A stretch of 64,000 bases of DNA from Terripilifer ovatus (GCA_029222685.1 JARHVB010000085.1:300296-364295), one strand, 5' to 3'. Positions 8,454 to 16,181 are shown, numbered from the stretch's first letter. The notes: generated by a model from the sequence alone, not told the origin. Program-made: numbers and translations.

Positions 8454-8492
8454 GAGGACCTCACCCTGCAAAGGTGAGGTCCTCTCTCTTTG
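8454..8492 (+). terminator. Perfect 12-bp hairpin between FNT and kinase genes
   Basis: GAGGACCTCACC (8454-8465) pairs perfectly with GGTGAGGTCCTC (8473-8484) around a 7-base loop, then TCTCTTT. This looks like an intrinsic terminator, but it ends only 16 bases before the next start codon, so it may act as an attenuator that keeps kinase expression below channel expression. Confidence 0.65.
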
Positions 8493-8500
8493 GCGCCACC

Positions 8501-10240
8501 ATGCCGGCTCAGTTGCAGATATCGGTCGGGCAATATTCTGATAAGGGCCGCAAGGTCATCAATCAGGACTTTCACGGCGTGCTCGTGCCGGACGGGCCGC
8601 TGCTTGGCATGAAAGGCATCGCCGTCGTCCTGGCGGATGGGATCAGCAGCAGCGCCGTCAGCCAGGTTGCCAGCGAATCCGCCGTCAAAAGCTTTCTGAC
8701 CGATTACTATTGCACGTCGGAAACCTGGTCGGTGAAGACATCGGCGCAGCGTGTCATCGCCGCGACGAATTCCTGGCTGCACGCCCAGACGCGGCAAAGC
8801 CGTTTCCGTTATGATCCGGACAAGGGCTATGTGTGCACGTTCAGCGCCGTCGTCTTCAAAGGCAATGGCGCCCATCTCTTTCACATCGGCGACGCCCGCA
8901 TCTACCGCATCTCTGGCGCATCGGCGGAACAACTGACCGAGGATCACCGCGTCTATGTCTCGCCGGAGCAGAGTTATCTCGGCCGTGGCCTGGGGGTGAA
9001 TCCGCAGGTCGAGATCGATTATCTCAACTGCGAAATCGACCGCGGCGATGTGTTCCTGCTGACGACCGACGGCGTCCATGAGTTCATTACCCCGCGCTTC
9101 ATGGCCGCCACCGTTCAGAACAACGCCGATGACCTGGATCGCGCCGCGCGCCTGCTCGCCGAGGAGGCCTATGGCAATGGCAGCGACGACAATCTGACGG
9201 TGCAGATCGTTCGCATCGACGCTCTGCCCCAGGGCAGCAACGCCGACCTGCCGGCCCGGATATCCGCCCTGCCGCCGGCGCCGTTGCTCGAAGCACGCAT
9301 GATCTTCGATGGCTACCGCATCGTCCGCGAAATCCATGCCAGCAGCCGCAGTCATATCTATCTCGCCGAAGACGTGGAGAGCGGAGACCGCGTCGCCTTG
9401 AAAACCCCGTCGATCGACCTGCGTGACGATGCGGATTACCTGCGCCGCTTCATGACGGAAGAATGGATCGCCCGGCGCATCGACAGCCCGCATGTGCTGA
9501 AGCCGCTGCCGCAATCGAGACGGCGAAGCCACCTTTACGTGGCGATGGAGTATGTCGACGGCCAGACCCTGACCCAGTGGATGATCGATCACCCGAAGCC
9601 CGATCTTGAAGAGGTGCGCGTGATCGTCGAACAGATCGCCGCCGGCTTGCGGGCGTTTCACCGCAAGGAGATGCTGCATCAGGATCTGCGGCCGCAGAAC
9701 ATCCTCATCGACCGTACCGGCACGGTGAAGATCATCGACTTCGGATCGGTGCGTGTTGCCGGTGTCGCCGAACTGTCGCGCCATGGCCAGGACAACGACA
9801 TTCTCGGCACCGTGCAATATACCGCGCCTGAATATTTCACCGGGCAGGGCGGCTCGCCGCAGGCGGACCAGTTTTCACTTGGCGTCATCGCCTACCAGAT
9901 GCTGACCGGGCATTTGCCCTATGGCGCGCGTCTGGCCCAGGCCAAGGAGAAATACCGCAAGAGCAGATTACGTTACGTTTCGGCGGCCGAGCACAATCCG
10001 GTGATCCCGGTCTGGGTCGACCGCGCCCTGCAGCGGGCGGTGAACCTCGACCAGGCCAAGCGCTACGAGAGCCTTTCCGAATTCCTGTTCGACCTCCGCC
10101 ACCCGAACGCACGCTACCTCGACACGCGCCCGGTGCCGCTCATGGCGCGCAACCCGCTGCTGTTCTGGAAATGCCTGTCGCTGCTGCTCGCGCTGGTCAT
10201 CGTGCTGCTGCTGGCGCGTCTGCGCGGCGTCGGTCTTTGA
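8501..10240 (+). CDS. Membrane-anchored PP2C phosphatase-Ser/Thr kinase fusion
   Basis: A 579-residue bifunctional signalling protein. Residues ~8-240 form a PP2C phosphatase with metal-binding aspartates in NQDFHG (D23), VLADGISS (D46), LTTDGVHEF (D190) and GSDDNLTV (D230). Residues ~270-535 form a Hanks-type kinase with the VAIK-type lysine K301 (VALKTP), catalytic loop HQDLRPQN (D395, N400), DFG at 413-415 and TAPE near 441-444. The Gly-rich loop is degenerate (IHASSRSHIYLAE). A single membrane helix (~553-573) ends the chain, so both domains face the cytoplasm. The ATG at 8501 is preferred over a start at 8474 that lies in the hairpin. The preceding FNT channel is the obvious candidate target. 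Both enzyme domains look active, suggesting a self-resetting switch. Confidence 0.88.
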   Translation: MPAQLQISVGQYSDKGRKVINQDFHGVLVPDGPLLGMKGIAVVLADGISSSAVSQVASESAVKSFLTDYYCTSETWSVKTSAQRVIAATNSWLHAQTRQSRFRYDPDKGYVCTFSAVVFKGNGAHLFHIGDARIYRISGASAEQLTEDHRVYVSPEQSYLGRGLGVNPQVEIDYLNCEIDRGDVFLLTTDGVHEFITPRFMAATVQNNADDLDRAARLLAEEAYGNGSDDNLTVQIVRIDALPQGSNADLPARISALPPAPLLEARMIFDGYRIVREIHASSRSHIYLAEDVESGDRVALKTPSIDLRDDADYLRRFMTEEWIARRIDSPHVLKPLPQSRRRSHLYVAMEYVDGQTLTQWMIDHPKPDLEEVRVIVEQIAAGLRAFHRKEMLHQDLRPQNILIDRTGTVKIIDFGSVRVAGVAELSRHGQDNDILGTVQYTAPEYFTGQGGSPQADQFSLGVIAYQMLTGHLPYGARLAQAKEKYRKSRLRYVSAAEHNPVIPVWVDRALQRAVNLDQAKRYESLSEFLFDLRHPNARYLDTRPVPLMARNPLLFWKCLSLLLALVIVLLLARLRGVGL

Positions 10241-10252
10241 GCAGGCTCGCGG

Positions 10253-10555
10253 TCAGGCCCGCAGGGATTGAAGGTCGCGGCTCGCGGTCGACTGCCGCAT
10301 CGTCCGCTCGCGGGTGCGATGCCCGCTCAAATGCTGCGCTGCTTCCAGGAGCAGATCCCGGTGCGCCTTGTTGCGCTCGACGGTGGCGAGCATCTGCATT
10401 TCGACGGCCAGGAACGCCGCTTCCCGCGGCTTGTGGTCGAGGAGAACGCAGATAGCGGCCCCGATTGTCTTTGGCTTGGACAGCCGCGGCCGGCGAAAAT
10501 CATATTCCTGCGCCGCCAACTGCTTCAGGCGCTCGATAAGCTCGTCTCGTGTCAT
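10253..10555 (-). CDS. Small hypothetical protein
   Basis: A 100-residue soluble, highly charged protein that I do not recognise. It begins MTRDELIERLKQLAAQEYDF and is largely helical in pattern, with a Lys/Arg-rich middle and a C-terminal HRTRERTMRQSTASRDLQ tail. The gene is convergent with the phosphatase-kinase gene (12 bases between stops). An in-frame upstream start at 10633 would add 26 residues that look non-coding. No clear ribosome site is seen. The minus-strand reading is preferred because its composition is protein-like, but the call is tentative. Confidence 0.5.
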   Translation of the reverse strand: MTRDELIERLKQLAAQEYDFRRPRLSKPKTIGAAICVLLDHKPREAAFLAVEMQMLATVERNKAHRDLLLEAAQHLSGHRTRERTMRQSTASRDLQSLRA

Positions 10556-10687
10556 GGGTCTGCCTGGGGTGAATCCTCGCAGGCAGGGAAGCAAACGGCG
10601 TGCCGAGGCGGCCCGGGTCTCGAACCGAAACATTCATGCCACCCCGGGAAGGCGACTGAGGAGATTATCGGCGGTGCCTGGGCAGTC

Positions 10688-11677
10688 TCAGCGGTCGACC
10701 ATGCTCATCTGGTGTTCGCCGTAGCGAGGCCCGGAAATCTTTGAGGGCGCGAGGGCCTCGTCGAGCCGTTTCATCTGCGCGCCGTCGAGGGAAATTGTCG
10801 CGGATGCGACATTCTCCTCGAGGTATTTCCGGCGTTTGGTGCCGGGAATGGGAACGATGTCCTCGCCCTTATGCAGCAGCCACGCCAGGGCAATCTGCCC
10901 CGGCTTCGCGTTCCGGGCGGCGGCCACGTCGCGGACGACCTGCGCCGCCTTCACATTGGCGTCGAAATTGGCCCCCTGGTAGCGCGGATCGCCACGGCGG
11001 AAATCGTCGGCCGGATAGTCCTCCGCACGTTTCACATCACCGGTCAGGAAGCCGCGCCCGAGGGGAGCGAAGGGCACGAGGCCGATGCCGAGCTCGCGCA
11101 GCACCGGAATGATATCGGTCTCCAGCGAGCGCTCCCACAGGGAATACTCGCTCTGAAGCGCCGATACGGGATGGATGGCGTGCGCACGTCGGATCGTCGA
11201 GGCGCCGGCCTCCGACAAGCCGAAAAAATGGACCTTGCCCTGTTTGACGAGATCGCCGACCGCTCCCGCCACATCCTCGATCGGCACCGAGCGATCGACC
11301 CGGTGCTGATAGAGCAGGTCGATATGATCCGTCTGCAGCCGCAGCAGCGAGCCTTCGACCGCCTCGCGAATATGATCGGGCCGGCTGTCGAGGCCGACGT
11401 TGCGTCCGTTCTGGATATCGAACCCGAACTTGGTCGCCAGCGTCACCTCATGGCGTCTGCCCTTGAGCGCGCGGCCCAGCAGCTTCTCGTTTTCGCCGAT
11501 CCCATACACCTCGGCCGTGTCCAGGAATGTGCATCCGAGATCGATCGCCCGATGCAGCGTCGCGATCGACTCGGCCTCATCGGCCGGACCATAGGCCTGG
11601 CTCATGCCCATGCAACCGAGGCCGATCGCCGAGACCGTCAGCCCTTGGGAGCCGAGTTTGCGTGAGTTCATGGACAT
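10688..11677 (-). CDS. Aldo/keto reductase
   Basis: A 329-residue NADPH-dependent TIM-barrel oxidoreductase of the AKR11/13 type (IolS, YhdN-like). Visible are LGSQGLTVSAIGLGCMGMS at the start, the catalytic Asp and Tyr in FLDTAEVYGIGENEKLLG, the Lys in TLATKFGF, and the His in DLLYQHRVD. The cofactor end shows IPGTKRRKYLEENV. GGAGG lies 7 bases before the ATG at 11677. It is monocistronic, between a small unknown gene and tRNA-Gly. Such enzymes reduce aldehydes and ketones with broad specificity; the physiological substrate is not evident. Confidence 0.92.
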   Translation of the reverse strand: MSMNSRKLGSQGLTVSAIGLGCMGMSQAYGPADEAESIATLHRAIDLGCTFLDTAEVYGIGENEKLLGRALKGRRHEVTLATKFGFDIQNGRNVGLDSRPDHIREAVEGSLLRLQTDHIDLLYQHRVDRSVPIEDVAGAVGDLVKQGKVHFFGLSEAGASTIRRAHAIHPVSALQSEYSLWERSLETDIIPVLRELGIGLVPFAPLGRGFLTGDVKRAEDYPADDFRRGDPRYQGANFDANVKAAQVVRDVAAARNAKPGQIALAWLLHKGEDIVPIPGTKRRKYLEENVASATISLDGAQMKRLDEALAPSKISGPRYGEHQMSMVDR

Positions 11678-11892
11678 TGAGGAGCCTCCGGTGCGGTTTG
11701 CTTGCGTCGCGCATGCAAGGGAGAGGGGGCTTGCCTGTCAATGTTCGTGCCGAGATGTCAGACCTGCGCGATGCGGAAGCCGCCGCGCCGCCGCATCCAA
11801 CGGCCTGACAGGCAAACGTCATGTCGCCGGAATGCCGTGTACCCGCAGGGCAGGCCGAAAATCCAGCATTGGATGGGGAATGTCAGGCACTT

Positions 11893-11966
11893 TGGAGCGG
11901 GTGAAGGGAATCGAACCCTCGTATGAAGCTTGGGAAGCTTCCGTTCTACCATTGAACTACACCCGC
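11893..11966 (-). tRNA. tRNA-Gly (anticodon CCC)
   Basis: The complement folds as a complete cloverleaf: acceptor GCGGGTG/CACCCGC, D-stem GTTC/GAAC, anticodon stem GAAGC/GCTTC with loop TTCCCAA (anticodon CCC), T-stem GAGGG/CCCTT with loop TTCGATT, discriminator T and an encoded CCA. It reads GGG codons. No integrated element is visible beside it. Confidence 0.95.
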
Positions 11967-12097
11967 GCAGCGCCACCATAATCGTACCGGCGCGGAAATC
12001 GCAAGCCATATCCGGCGGTCCGGGCAGGCCACTTCTGAGTAGGACACGGTTCTGGTAAGACCTTCCAGAGCCGCCGGTGCGGCGCCGGGAGCCTGCC

Positions 12098-12562
12098 ATG
12101 CAACGCCTGACCATCAGCCTGGACGACAGCATCGCCGCTGCAATCGACGATTTCATGGCCCGCAACGGCTACAACAACCGCTCGGAGGCGATTCGCGATC
12201 TGGTGCGCAATGCCCTGGTGCGCACGGATGACAGCGCCAAGACGGAGAATTGCGTCGCGGCGCTGAGCTATGTCTACGATTACGACGGCCGCGACCTCGC
12301 CATGCGCCTCGACAAGGCCCAGCACGACCACCACGACCTGACGATTTCCTCCATGCGCACGAGGCTCGACCACCGCCATTGCATGGAAGTGACCCTGCTC
12401 AAGGGGCCGACCGACGACGTGCGCAAGCTGGCCGAATCGACCATGGCGGAACGCGGCGTGCGCTTCGGCCAGATCAACCTGGTGCCGGTGACGTCGGACG
12501 GCCATCGCCACAGCCACGGCGGCCATGGACATGATCACGAGCATTCGACGCCCGCCCTTTAG
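12098..12562 (+). CDS. nikR: NikR-like nickel-responsive regulator with altered metal site
   Basis: A 154-residue protein with the NikR layout: ribbon-helix-helix domain (MQRLTISLDDSIAAAIDDFM, GYNNRSEAIRDLVRNAL) and a C-terminal ACT-type metal and tetramer domain (QHDHHDLTIS, CMEVTLLKG). In E. coli NikR the square-planar nickel ligands are H76, H87, H89 and C95. Here H76 and C95 are kept, but the HVH positions 87-89 read R-T-R (SSMRTRLDHRHC). A His-rich tail (HRHSHGGHGHDHEH) may bind metal instead. No nickel transporter or nickel enzyme is adjacent. The start at 12098 gives the canonical RHH beginning. The name reflects family membership; nickel response is doubtful. Confidence 0.85.
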   Translation: MQRLTISLDDSIAAAIDDFMARNGYNNRSEAIRDLVRNALVRTDDSAKTENCVAALSYVYDYDGRDLAMRLDKAQHDHHDLTISSMRTRLDHRHCMEVTLLKGPTDDVRKLAESTMAERGVRFGQINLVPVTSDGHRHSHGGHGHDHEHSTPAL

Positions 12563-12704
12563 GATGTGCTGATATTCACGTGATACCGGCCTGCAAATGC
12601 CGGTTCTCTGCGCTTCCGGTGCTCACGTACGTAAAGTACGCTCCGCTCCGGTTCTCGAGAACCGCCATTTTCGGCTCGGTCTGACGTGAATCTCAACACA
12701 TCCT
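12561..12704. repeat. 144-bp imperfect palindromic element
   Basis: The first 21 bases (AGGATGTGCTGATATTCACGT) are repeated inverted at the end with two mismatches. Inner arms CCGG...CGGTTCTC and GAGAACCG...CGGCTCGG also pair, and the centre has CGTAC-GTAAA-GTACG. It begins inside the nikR stop codon and runs into the start region of the next LysR gene. The structure suggests a MITE-like or REP-like mobile palindrome, or a very large bidirectional hairpin. No second copy is seen in the window. Confidence 0.75.
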
Positions 12705-13663
12705 GGTGCCGCGGCGAGCTTTGGGAGGCCTCAATCAATCTTCGGCAGTTGACTTACTTTCGCAAGGTGATCGAGGCCGGCAATATGACCGCCGCCGCCA
12801 GGCAGTTGAACCTGGCGCAGCCGGCGCTCGGCGCGCAGATCCGCCAGCTTGAGACCGAACTGGGCGTCAGCCTCCTGGTGCGCCATTCGCGCGGCATCAT
12901 GCCGACGGCGGCCGGCAGCCTGCTCTACGAGCGGGCGCAGGAGATTCTGGAGTCGGTCGAGCAGGCGGCGCGCGATGTGCGCACGCTCAACAGCCAGCGT
13001 CACAACCAGTTGCGCATCGGCTTCAATCCCAGCACGCTCCTGGTTCTGAGCCCCGACGTCATCATGGATACGCGCGACACCATTCCCGGCGTCTCCGTCA
13101 GCCTCGTCGAGGAGCGCACGCCGGTCCTGCTCGACGCGCTGGAGCACAACCAGATCGATATTGGCTTTCTCTATCTCTACAACTTGCCCGAGCGGCCGGG
13201 GCTGACGCGCCGGGCCGTGATCGAGGAGGACCTTCTGCTCGTCACCGCGCCGTCGCTGCAGCCTCTAGAGCCAACCGTCAGCCTCGCCGAGGCGTTGCGC
13301 TATGACCTTGCCATCGGCGGCGAGCGCGGCGACCTGCGCAACATCGTCGAGAGCGAGGCACAGCGCCTCTCCCTGAAGGTCAAGATCGCCTACGAGCTGC
13401 AGTCGGGTGAATCGACCAAGCTCATCGTCGGGCGCGGCACGGCCGCGACCATCCTGCCCTACAGCCTTGCCGCCGAGGAATTGAAGAGCGGCGCCCTCAT
13501 CGGCCGGCGCATCGACCGCCCGGCGCTGACCCGGATTCTCTATGTCGTGCGGCCGCATGTTCATGCATCCGCCCTGGATGAGGCGGGCGTGCGGGCGCAT
13601 ATCGACAAGCTGACCGAGGCCATCCTGGCTTCGATCGGGCCCTGGGCGCGGCGGCTGTCGTAG
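12686..13663 (+). CDS. LysR-family transcriptional regulator (start uncertain)
   Basis: A LysR regulator, 325 residues from the GTG at 12686. The family's normal beginning is INLRQLTYFRKVIEAGNM, at residue 17. The only canonical in-frame start upstream is that GTG, which lies inside the 144-bp palindrome. Alternatively translation begins at ATC (12734), which has GGGAGG five bases upstream and gives a normal-length protein of ~309 residues. HTH residues are clear (TAAARQLNLAQPALGAQIRQ); the effector domain looks complete. The next operon downstream, in the same direction, starts with a Rieske protein and is the likely target. Confidence 0.85.
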   Translation: MNLNTSWCRGELWEASINLRQLTYFRKVIEAGNMTAAARQLNLAQPALGAQIRQLETELGVSLLVRHSRGIMPTAAGSLLYERAQEILESVEQAARDVRTLNSQRHNQLRIGFNPSTLLVLSPDVIMDTRDTIPGVSVSLVEERTPVLLDALEHNQIDIGFLYLYNLPERPGLTRRAVIEEDLLLVTAPSLQPLEPTVSLAEALRYDLAIGGERGDLRNIVESEAQRLSLKVKIAYELQSGESTKLIVGRGTAATILPYSLAAEELKSGALIGRRIDRPALTRILYVVRPHVHASALDEAGVRAHIDKLTEAILASIGPWARRLS

Positions 13664-13667
13664 AATC

Positions 13668-13690
13668 AGACCAAAGAAAAACTTTGGTCT
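13668..13690 (+). terminator. Hairpin after LysR gene
   Basis: AGACCAAAG (13668-13676) and CTTTGGTCT (13682-13690) form a 9-bp perfect stem with an A5 loop, starting four bases after the stop codon. There is no U-tract, so it may be a factor-assisted terminator or a 3'-end stabiliser. Confidence 0.5.
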
Positions 13691-13707
13691 CGCCCAAGGC
13701 GATACTG

Positions 13708-13737
13708 TTGGACAGATGGAATCATTCCAAACATAAT
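13708..13737 (+). promoter_or_regulatory. Sigma-70-like promoter with internal palindrome, upstream of Rieske/amidohydrolase operon
   Basis: TTGGAC (13708-13713) and CATAAT (13732-13737) are spaced by 18 bases. The spacer contains the palindrome TGGAA-TCA-TTCCA (13717-13729), well placed for a regulator, perhaps the LysR protein encoded just upstream. The first gene starts 122 bases downstream. Confidence 0.45.
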
Positions 13738-13858
13738 GCCGCGCAAATCGGCCTGGGGTCCGCCGCAAGGCGGGCGTGGGCGATGATCGGGCTGCGGCCC
13801 GAGCCCCGGCAATCAAGATCAGCACAAGCAAGATCAGCACTGAGGAGAGGTTTACGCC

Positions 13859-14224
13859 ATGGCCGAGCAGTTCGTCTGCAAGTCGTCCGAATTCAAGAAT
13901 GGCGAACGTCAGATCATTCGCATCGGCGAGGAAGAGATCGGCGTTTTCAAGCACGAGGATGAGTATTTCGCCTACAGCAATTTCTGCCTCCACCAGGGCG
14001 GCCCCGCCTGCGAAGGCCTGACGATCGCCCGGGTCGAGGAACACCTGCGCGCCGACAAGACCTCCATGGGCTTGTCGTTCTCGGAAAAGGACATGAACTT
14101 CGTCTGTCCGTGGCATGGCTATGAATATGACATGCGCACCGGCGCCCATGTCGCCGACCCCAAGGTGCGGCTGCGCAAATACGACATCGTCAAAAAGGGA
14201 GACGACATTTATGTCGTCGCATGA
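13859..14224 (+). CDS. Small Rieske [2Fe-2S] protein with long inter-ligand loop
   Basis: A 121-residue single-domain Rieske protein. Ligands are C43-x-H45 (FCLHQGG) and C83-x2-H86 (VCPWHGYEYD). The 37 residues between H45 and C83 are about twice the usual 15-17 of Rieske ferredoxins and oxygenases; the extra segment runs roughly from LTIARVEEHL to SFSEKDMN. GAGGAGAGG lies just upstream of the ATG. The next gene overlaps this one by 14 bases. It may be an electron carrier for an oxygenase, or a small oxygenase-associated component; no oxygenase alpha subunit is in this operon. Transcription probably starts near 13745. Confidence 0.85.
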   Translation: MAEQFVCKSSEFKNGERQIIRIGEEEIGVFKHEDEYFAYSNFCLHQGGPACEGLTIARVEEHLRADKTSMGLSFSEKDMNFVCPWHGYEYDMRTGAHVADPKVRLRKYDIVKKGDDIYVVA

Positions 14225-14756
14225 GGCCACAAAGTCCCTGAAGAAAACCGCTGCGAAGAAGGCGCTGGCCCCCAAGGCCGGCGCTGACGGCGATCCGACT
14301 CCGGCGCAGAAGGCGGCGTTCGCCAAGGCCATGTATGAAGGCGTGAAGCCCGGCATCAAGACGGCCCGCAAGATCGCGCAGGAAAAGAGCGATAAAGCAA
14401 AGAGCGATGCGGAAAAGCCGGTGCAGAAGGTCGAGATCCTGCGCAAGATCGCGGCGCCCGCGACACCGGTGGAAACGCCGGACACGAAGCGCGCGCTGCA
14501 ACTCGCAGCCGACATCGAGAAAGCCACCCAGGACGGCGATTTCGAGCGCTTCCAGCCGGAAGCGCAGCAGGCGCTGATCGGCGCGCTGTGCCGGCTCTAC
14601 AGCGCCAACAACGACATGGGCAATCATTTCGGCGCCGTGGGGCAGCGCTCGGCGGTCACCGCCACCGATGTGATGGTTCTCTGCGGCGCGCTGCTGAAAG
14701 CCGTCGACCTGCAGGTCTTCGAACTTGGACTTTGGCAGAGCTGGAGTTCGCGTTAA
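14211..14756 (+). CDS. Unknown 181-residue protein, Lys/Ala-rich N-terminus
   Basis: I do not recognise this protein. The start at 14211 overlaps the Rieske gene by 14 bases and the amidohydrolase gene follows after 55 bases, so it belongs to that operon. Residues 1-~85 are rich in Lys, Ala and Glu and look disordered or helical (KKTAAKKALAPK, AQEKSDKAKSDAEKP). Residues ~90-181 look like a compact helical domain (FQPEAQQALIGALCRLYSAN, NHFGAVGQRSAVTATDVMV). No signal peptide or membrane helix is present. Its conserved placement between a Rieske protein and a decarboxylase-like enzyme suggests a small subunit or assembly factor, but this is only inference. Confidence 0.75.
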   Translation: MSSHEATKSLKKTAAKKALAPKAGADGDPTPAQKAAFAKAMYEGVKPGIKTARKIAQEKSDKAKSDAEKPVQKVEILRKIAAPATPVETPDTKRALQLAADIEKATQDGDFERFQPEAQQALIGALCRLYSANNDMGNHFGAVGQRSAVTATDVMVLCGALLKAVDLQVFELGLWQSWSSR

Positions 14757-14811
14757 GCCTGATCAAAGCTGCAAAATCTAGAACAATCATATTCCTCAAG
14801 AGGAGCACGCC

Positions 14812-16053
14812 ATGGACCTTATTGCTGACCGCGGCCGCCGCGTAACGGTCGAAGAACTGAACACCTCGAAACTGCTGGCCCATGCCGCCAAGCAGGCGCG
14901 TGACCGCAAGTTCGAGGATGTCCTTATCGTCGATTGCGACGCGCATCATTACGAGAACGAACACTTCAGCGAAATTCTCCCCTTCATGGAGAATGAAGTG
15001 TTCAAGCAGCTGGCGCTGGCCGCCGGCGCCAAGGGCAGCCGCGGCAGCGTGGCGCCGGGCACCTTCGGCTACCAGGACATGGGCGGCCGCGTGACGCGCT
15101 ATCCGCTGCGCTCGTCGGAAAAGACGCCCGGCGCGCCGCATCGCGATGTGCAGATCGGCAATCGCTGGATGGACGCCATGGGCGTCGATTATTCCTGCCT
15201 GTTCCCCACGGGCATGCTCAACATCGGCATGCATCCGCAGAAGGAAATGGAATTCGAACTGTGCTGGGCCTATGCCCGCTGGGTCACCGAAAAGGTGCTG
15301 CCGGACTGCGACGGCCGCATGTACACCATGCTCTGCCTGCCGTTCAGCGATCCGGAAGGCTGCCTGCGCATGGTCGAGACCTTCGGCGACCGCAAGGGCG
15401 TCGGCGGTTTCATGGTGACGACGGTGCGCGAGCGGATGGCGGTCTATGACAACGCCTATATGAAGCTTTACGCGGCTCTTCAGGAGCGCGGCCTGGCGCT
15501 GGCCTTCCATTCCGGTCCGAACTGGGGCGCCCAGACGTTCCAGAGCTGCAACCGCTTCATCTCGGCGCATGCACTGGGCTTCAGCTGGTACAATATCCTG
15601 CATTGCACCAACTGGGTCGTGAACGGCATGGGCGAGCGCTTCCCCAAGCTGCCGGTGATCTGGATCGAGGCCGGCCTCGCCTGGATCCCCTTCCTCATGC
15701 AGAAGCTCGATCACGAGTATCTGCTGCGTCCGTCCGAATGCCCGATTCTGAAGAAGAAGCCGTCGGACTATATGCGCGACATGTACTATTCGACGCAGCC
15801 GATGGAAATTCAGGACATGGGCGCGCTGGAGACCACATTCCGCATGATGAATGCCGAAACCCAGCTCCTTTACGCTTCCGACTATCCGCACTGGGATTTC
15901 GATCTGCCCTCGACGATCTGGGATCTGCCCTTCGTCAGCGAGAAGGCCAAGCACAACATTCTCGGCGGCACGGCAGCGCGCCTGTTCAAGCTACCGCCGC
16001 GCAACGAAGGCCAGAAAAAGAACCTGATCAAATACGGCAATCTCGTGGCCTGA
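14812..16053 (+). CDS. Amidohydrolase-2 family metal-dependent hydrolase/decarboxylase
   Basis: A 413-residue TIM-barrel enzyme of the ACMSD/LigW/resorcylate decarboxylase group. Metal ligands are suggested by VDCDAHHYE near residues 40-48, ALAFHSGPNWG in the middle and LYASDYPHWDFDL near the end (catalytic Asp). Members hydrolyse or decarboxylate aromatic and other carboxylates, usually with one Zn or Mn. GAGGAG precedes the ATG. It is the third gene of the Rieske operon and is followed by a clear intrinsic terminator at 16078. In this context, non-oxidative decarboxylation or ring-fission product hydrolysis in aromatic catabolism is plausible. Confidence 0.88.
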   Translation: MDLIADRGRRVTVEELNTSKLLAHAAKQARDRKFEDVLIVDCDAHHYENEHFSEILPFMENEVFKQLALAAGAKGSRGSVAPGTFGYQDMGGRVTRYPLRSSEKTPGAPHRDVQIGNRWMDAMGVDYSCLFPTGMLNIGMHPQKEMEFELCWAYARWVTEKVLPDCDGRMYTMLCLPFSDPEGCLRMVETFGDRKGVGGFMVTTVRERMAVYDNAYMKLYAALQERGLALAFHSGPNWGAQTFQSCNRFISAHALGFSWYNILHCTNWVVNGMGERFPKLPVIWIEAGLAWIPFLMQKLDHEYLLRPSECPILKKKPSDYMRDMYYSTQPMEIQDMGALETTFRMMNAETQLLYASDYPHWDFDLPSTIWDLPFVSEKAKHNILGGTAARLFKLPPRNEGQKKNLIKYGNLVA

Positions 16054-16077
16054 TTTTCAATCGTAGGACGAAATCTG

Positions 16078-16109
16078 AAGCCCGCTCGCAGGAGCGGGCT
16101 TTTTCTTTG
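16078..16109 (+). terminator. Intrinsic terminator after amidohydrolase
   Basis: AAGCCCGCTC (16078-16087) and GAGCGGGCTT (16092-16101) form a 10-bp stem with a 4-base loop, followed by TTTCTTTG. It is a textbook rho-independent terminator, 24 bases after the stop codon. Confidence 0.9.
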
Positions 16110-16181
16110 ACGAAACGCGTTTCGCAGGCACAATCAGCGTCCGAGCCCTTCTGAACCGGGCCACCGCACGCGGAGGAAACG

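Noticed and set aside
10268..10744. 158-codon plus-strand frame downstream of the kinase gene
   Set aside because: It is antisense to the 100-residue minus-strand protein and extends into the aldo/keto reductase gene; its composition is less protein-like than the minus frame.
11527..11808. Open frame starting MCIRDR, the translation signature of a sequencing-adapter artefact
   Set aside because: The DNA (ATGTGCATCCGAGATCG) differs from the transposase adapter sequence and lies antisense within a normal aldo/keto reductase gene.
11893..11966. Integration site of a mobile island at tRNA-Gly
   Set aside because: No integrase gene and no direct repeat of the tRNA 3' end could be found in the flanking sequence.
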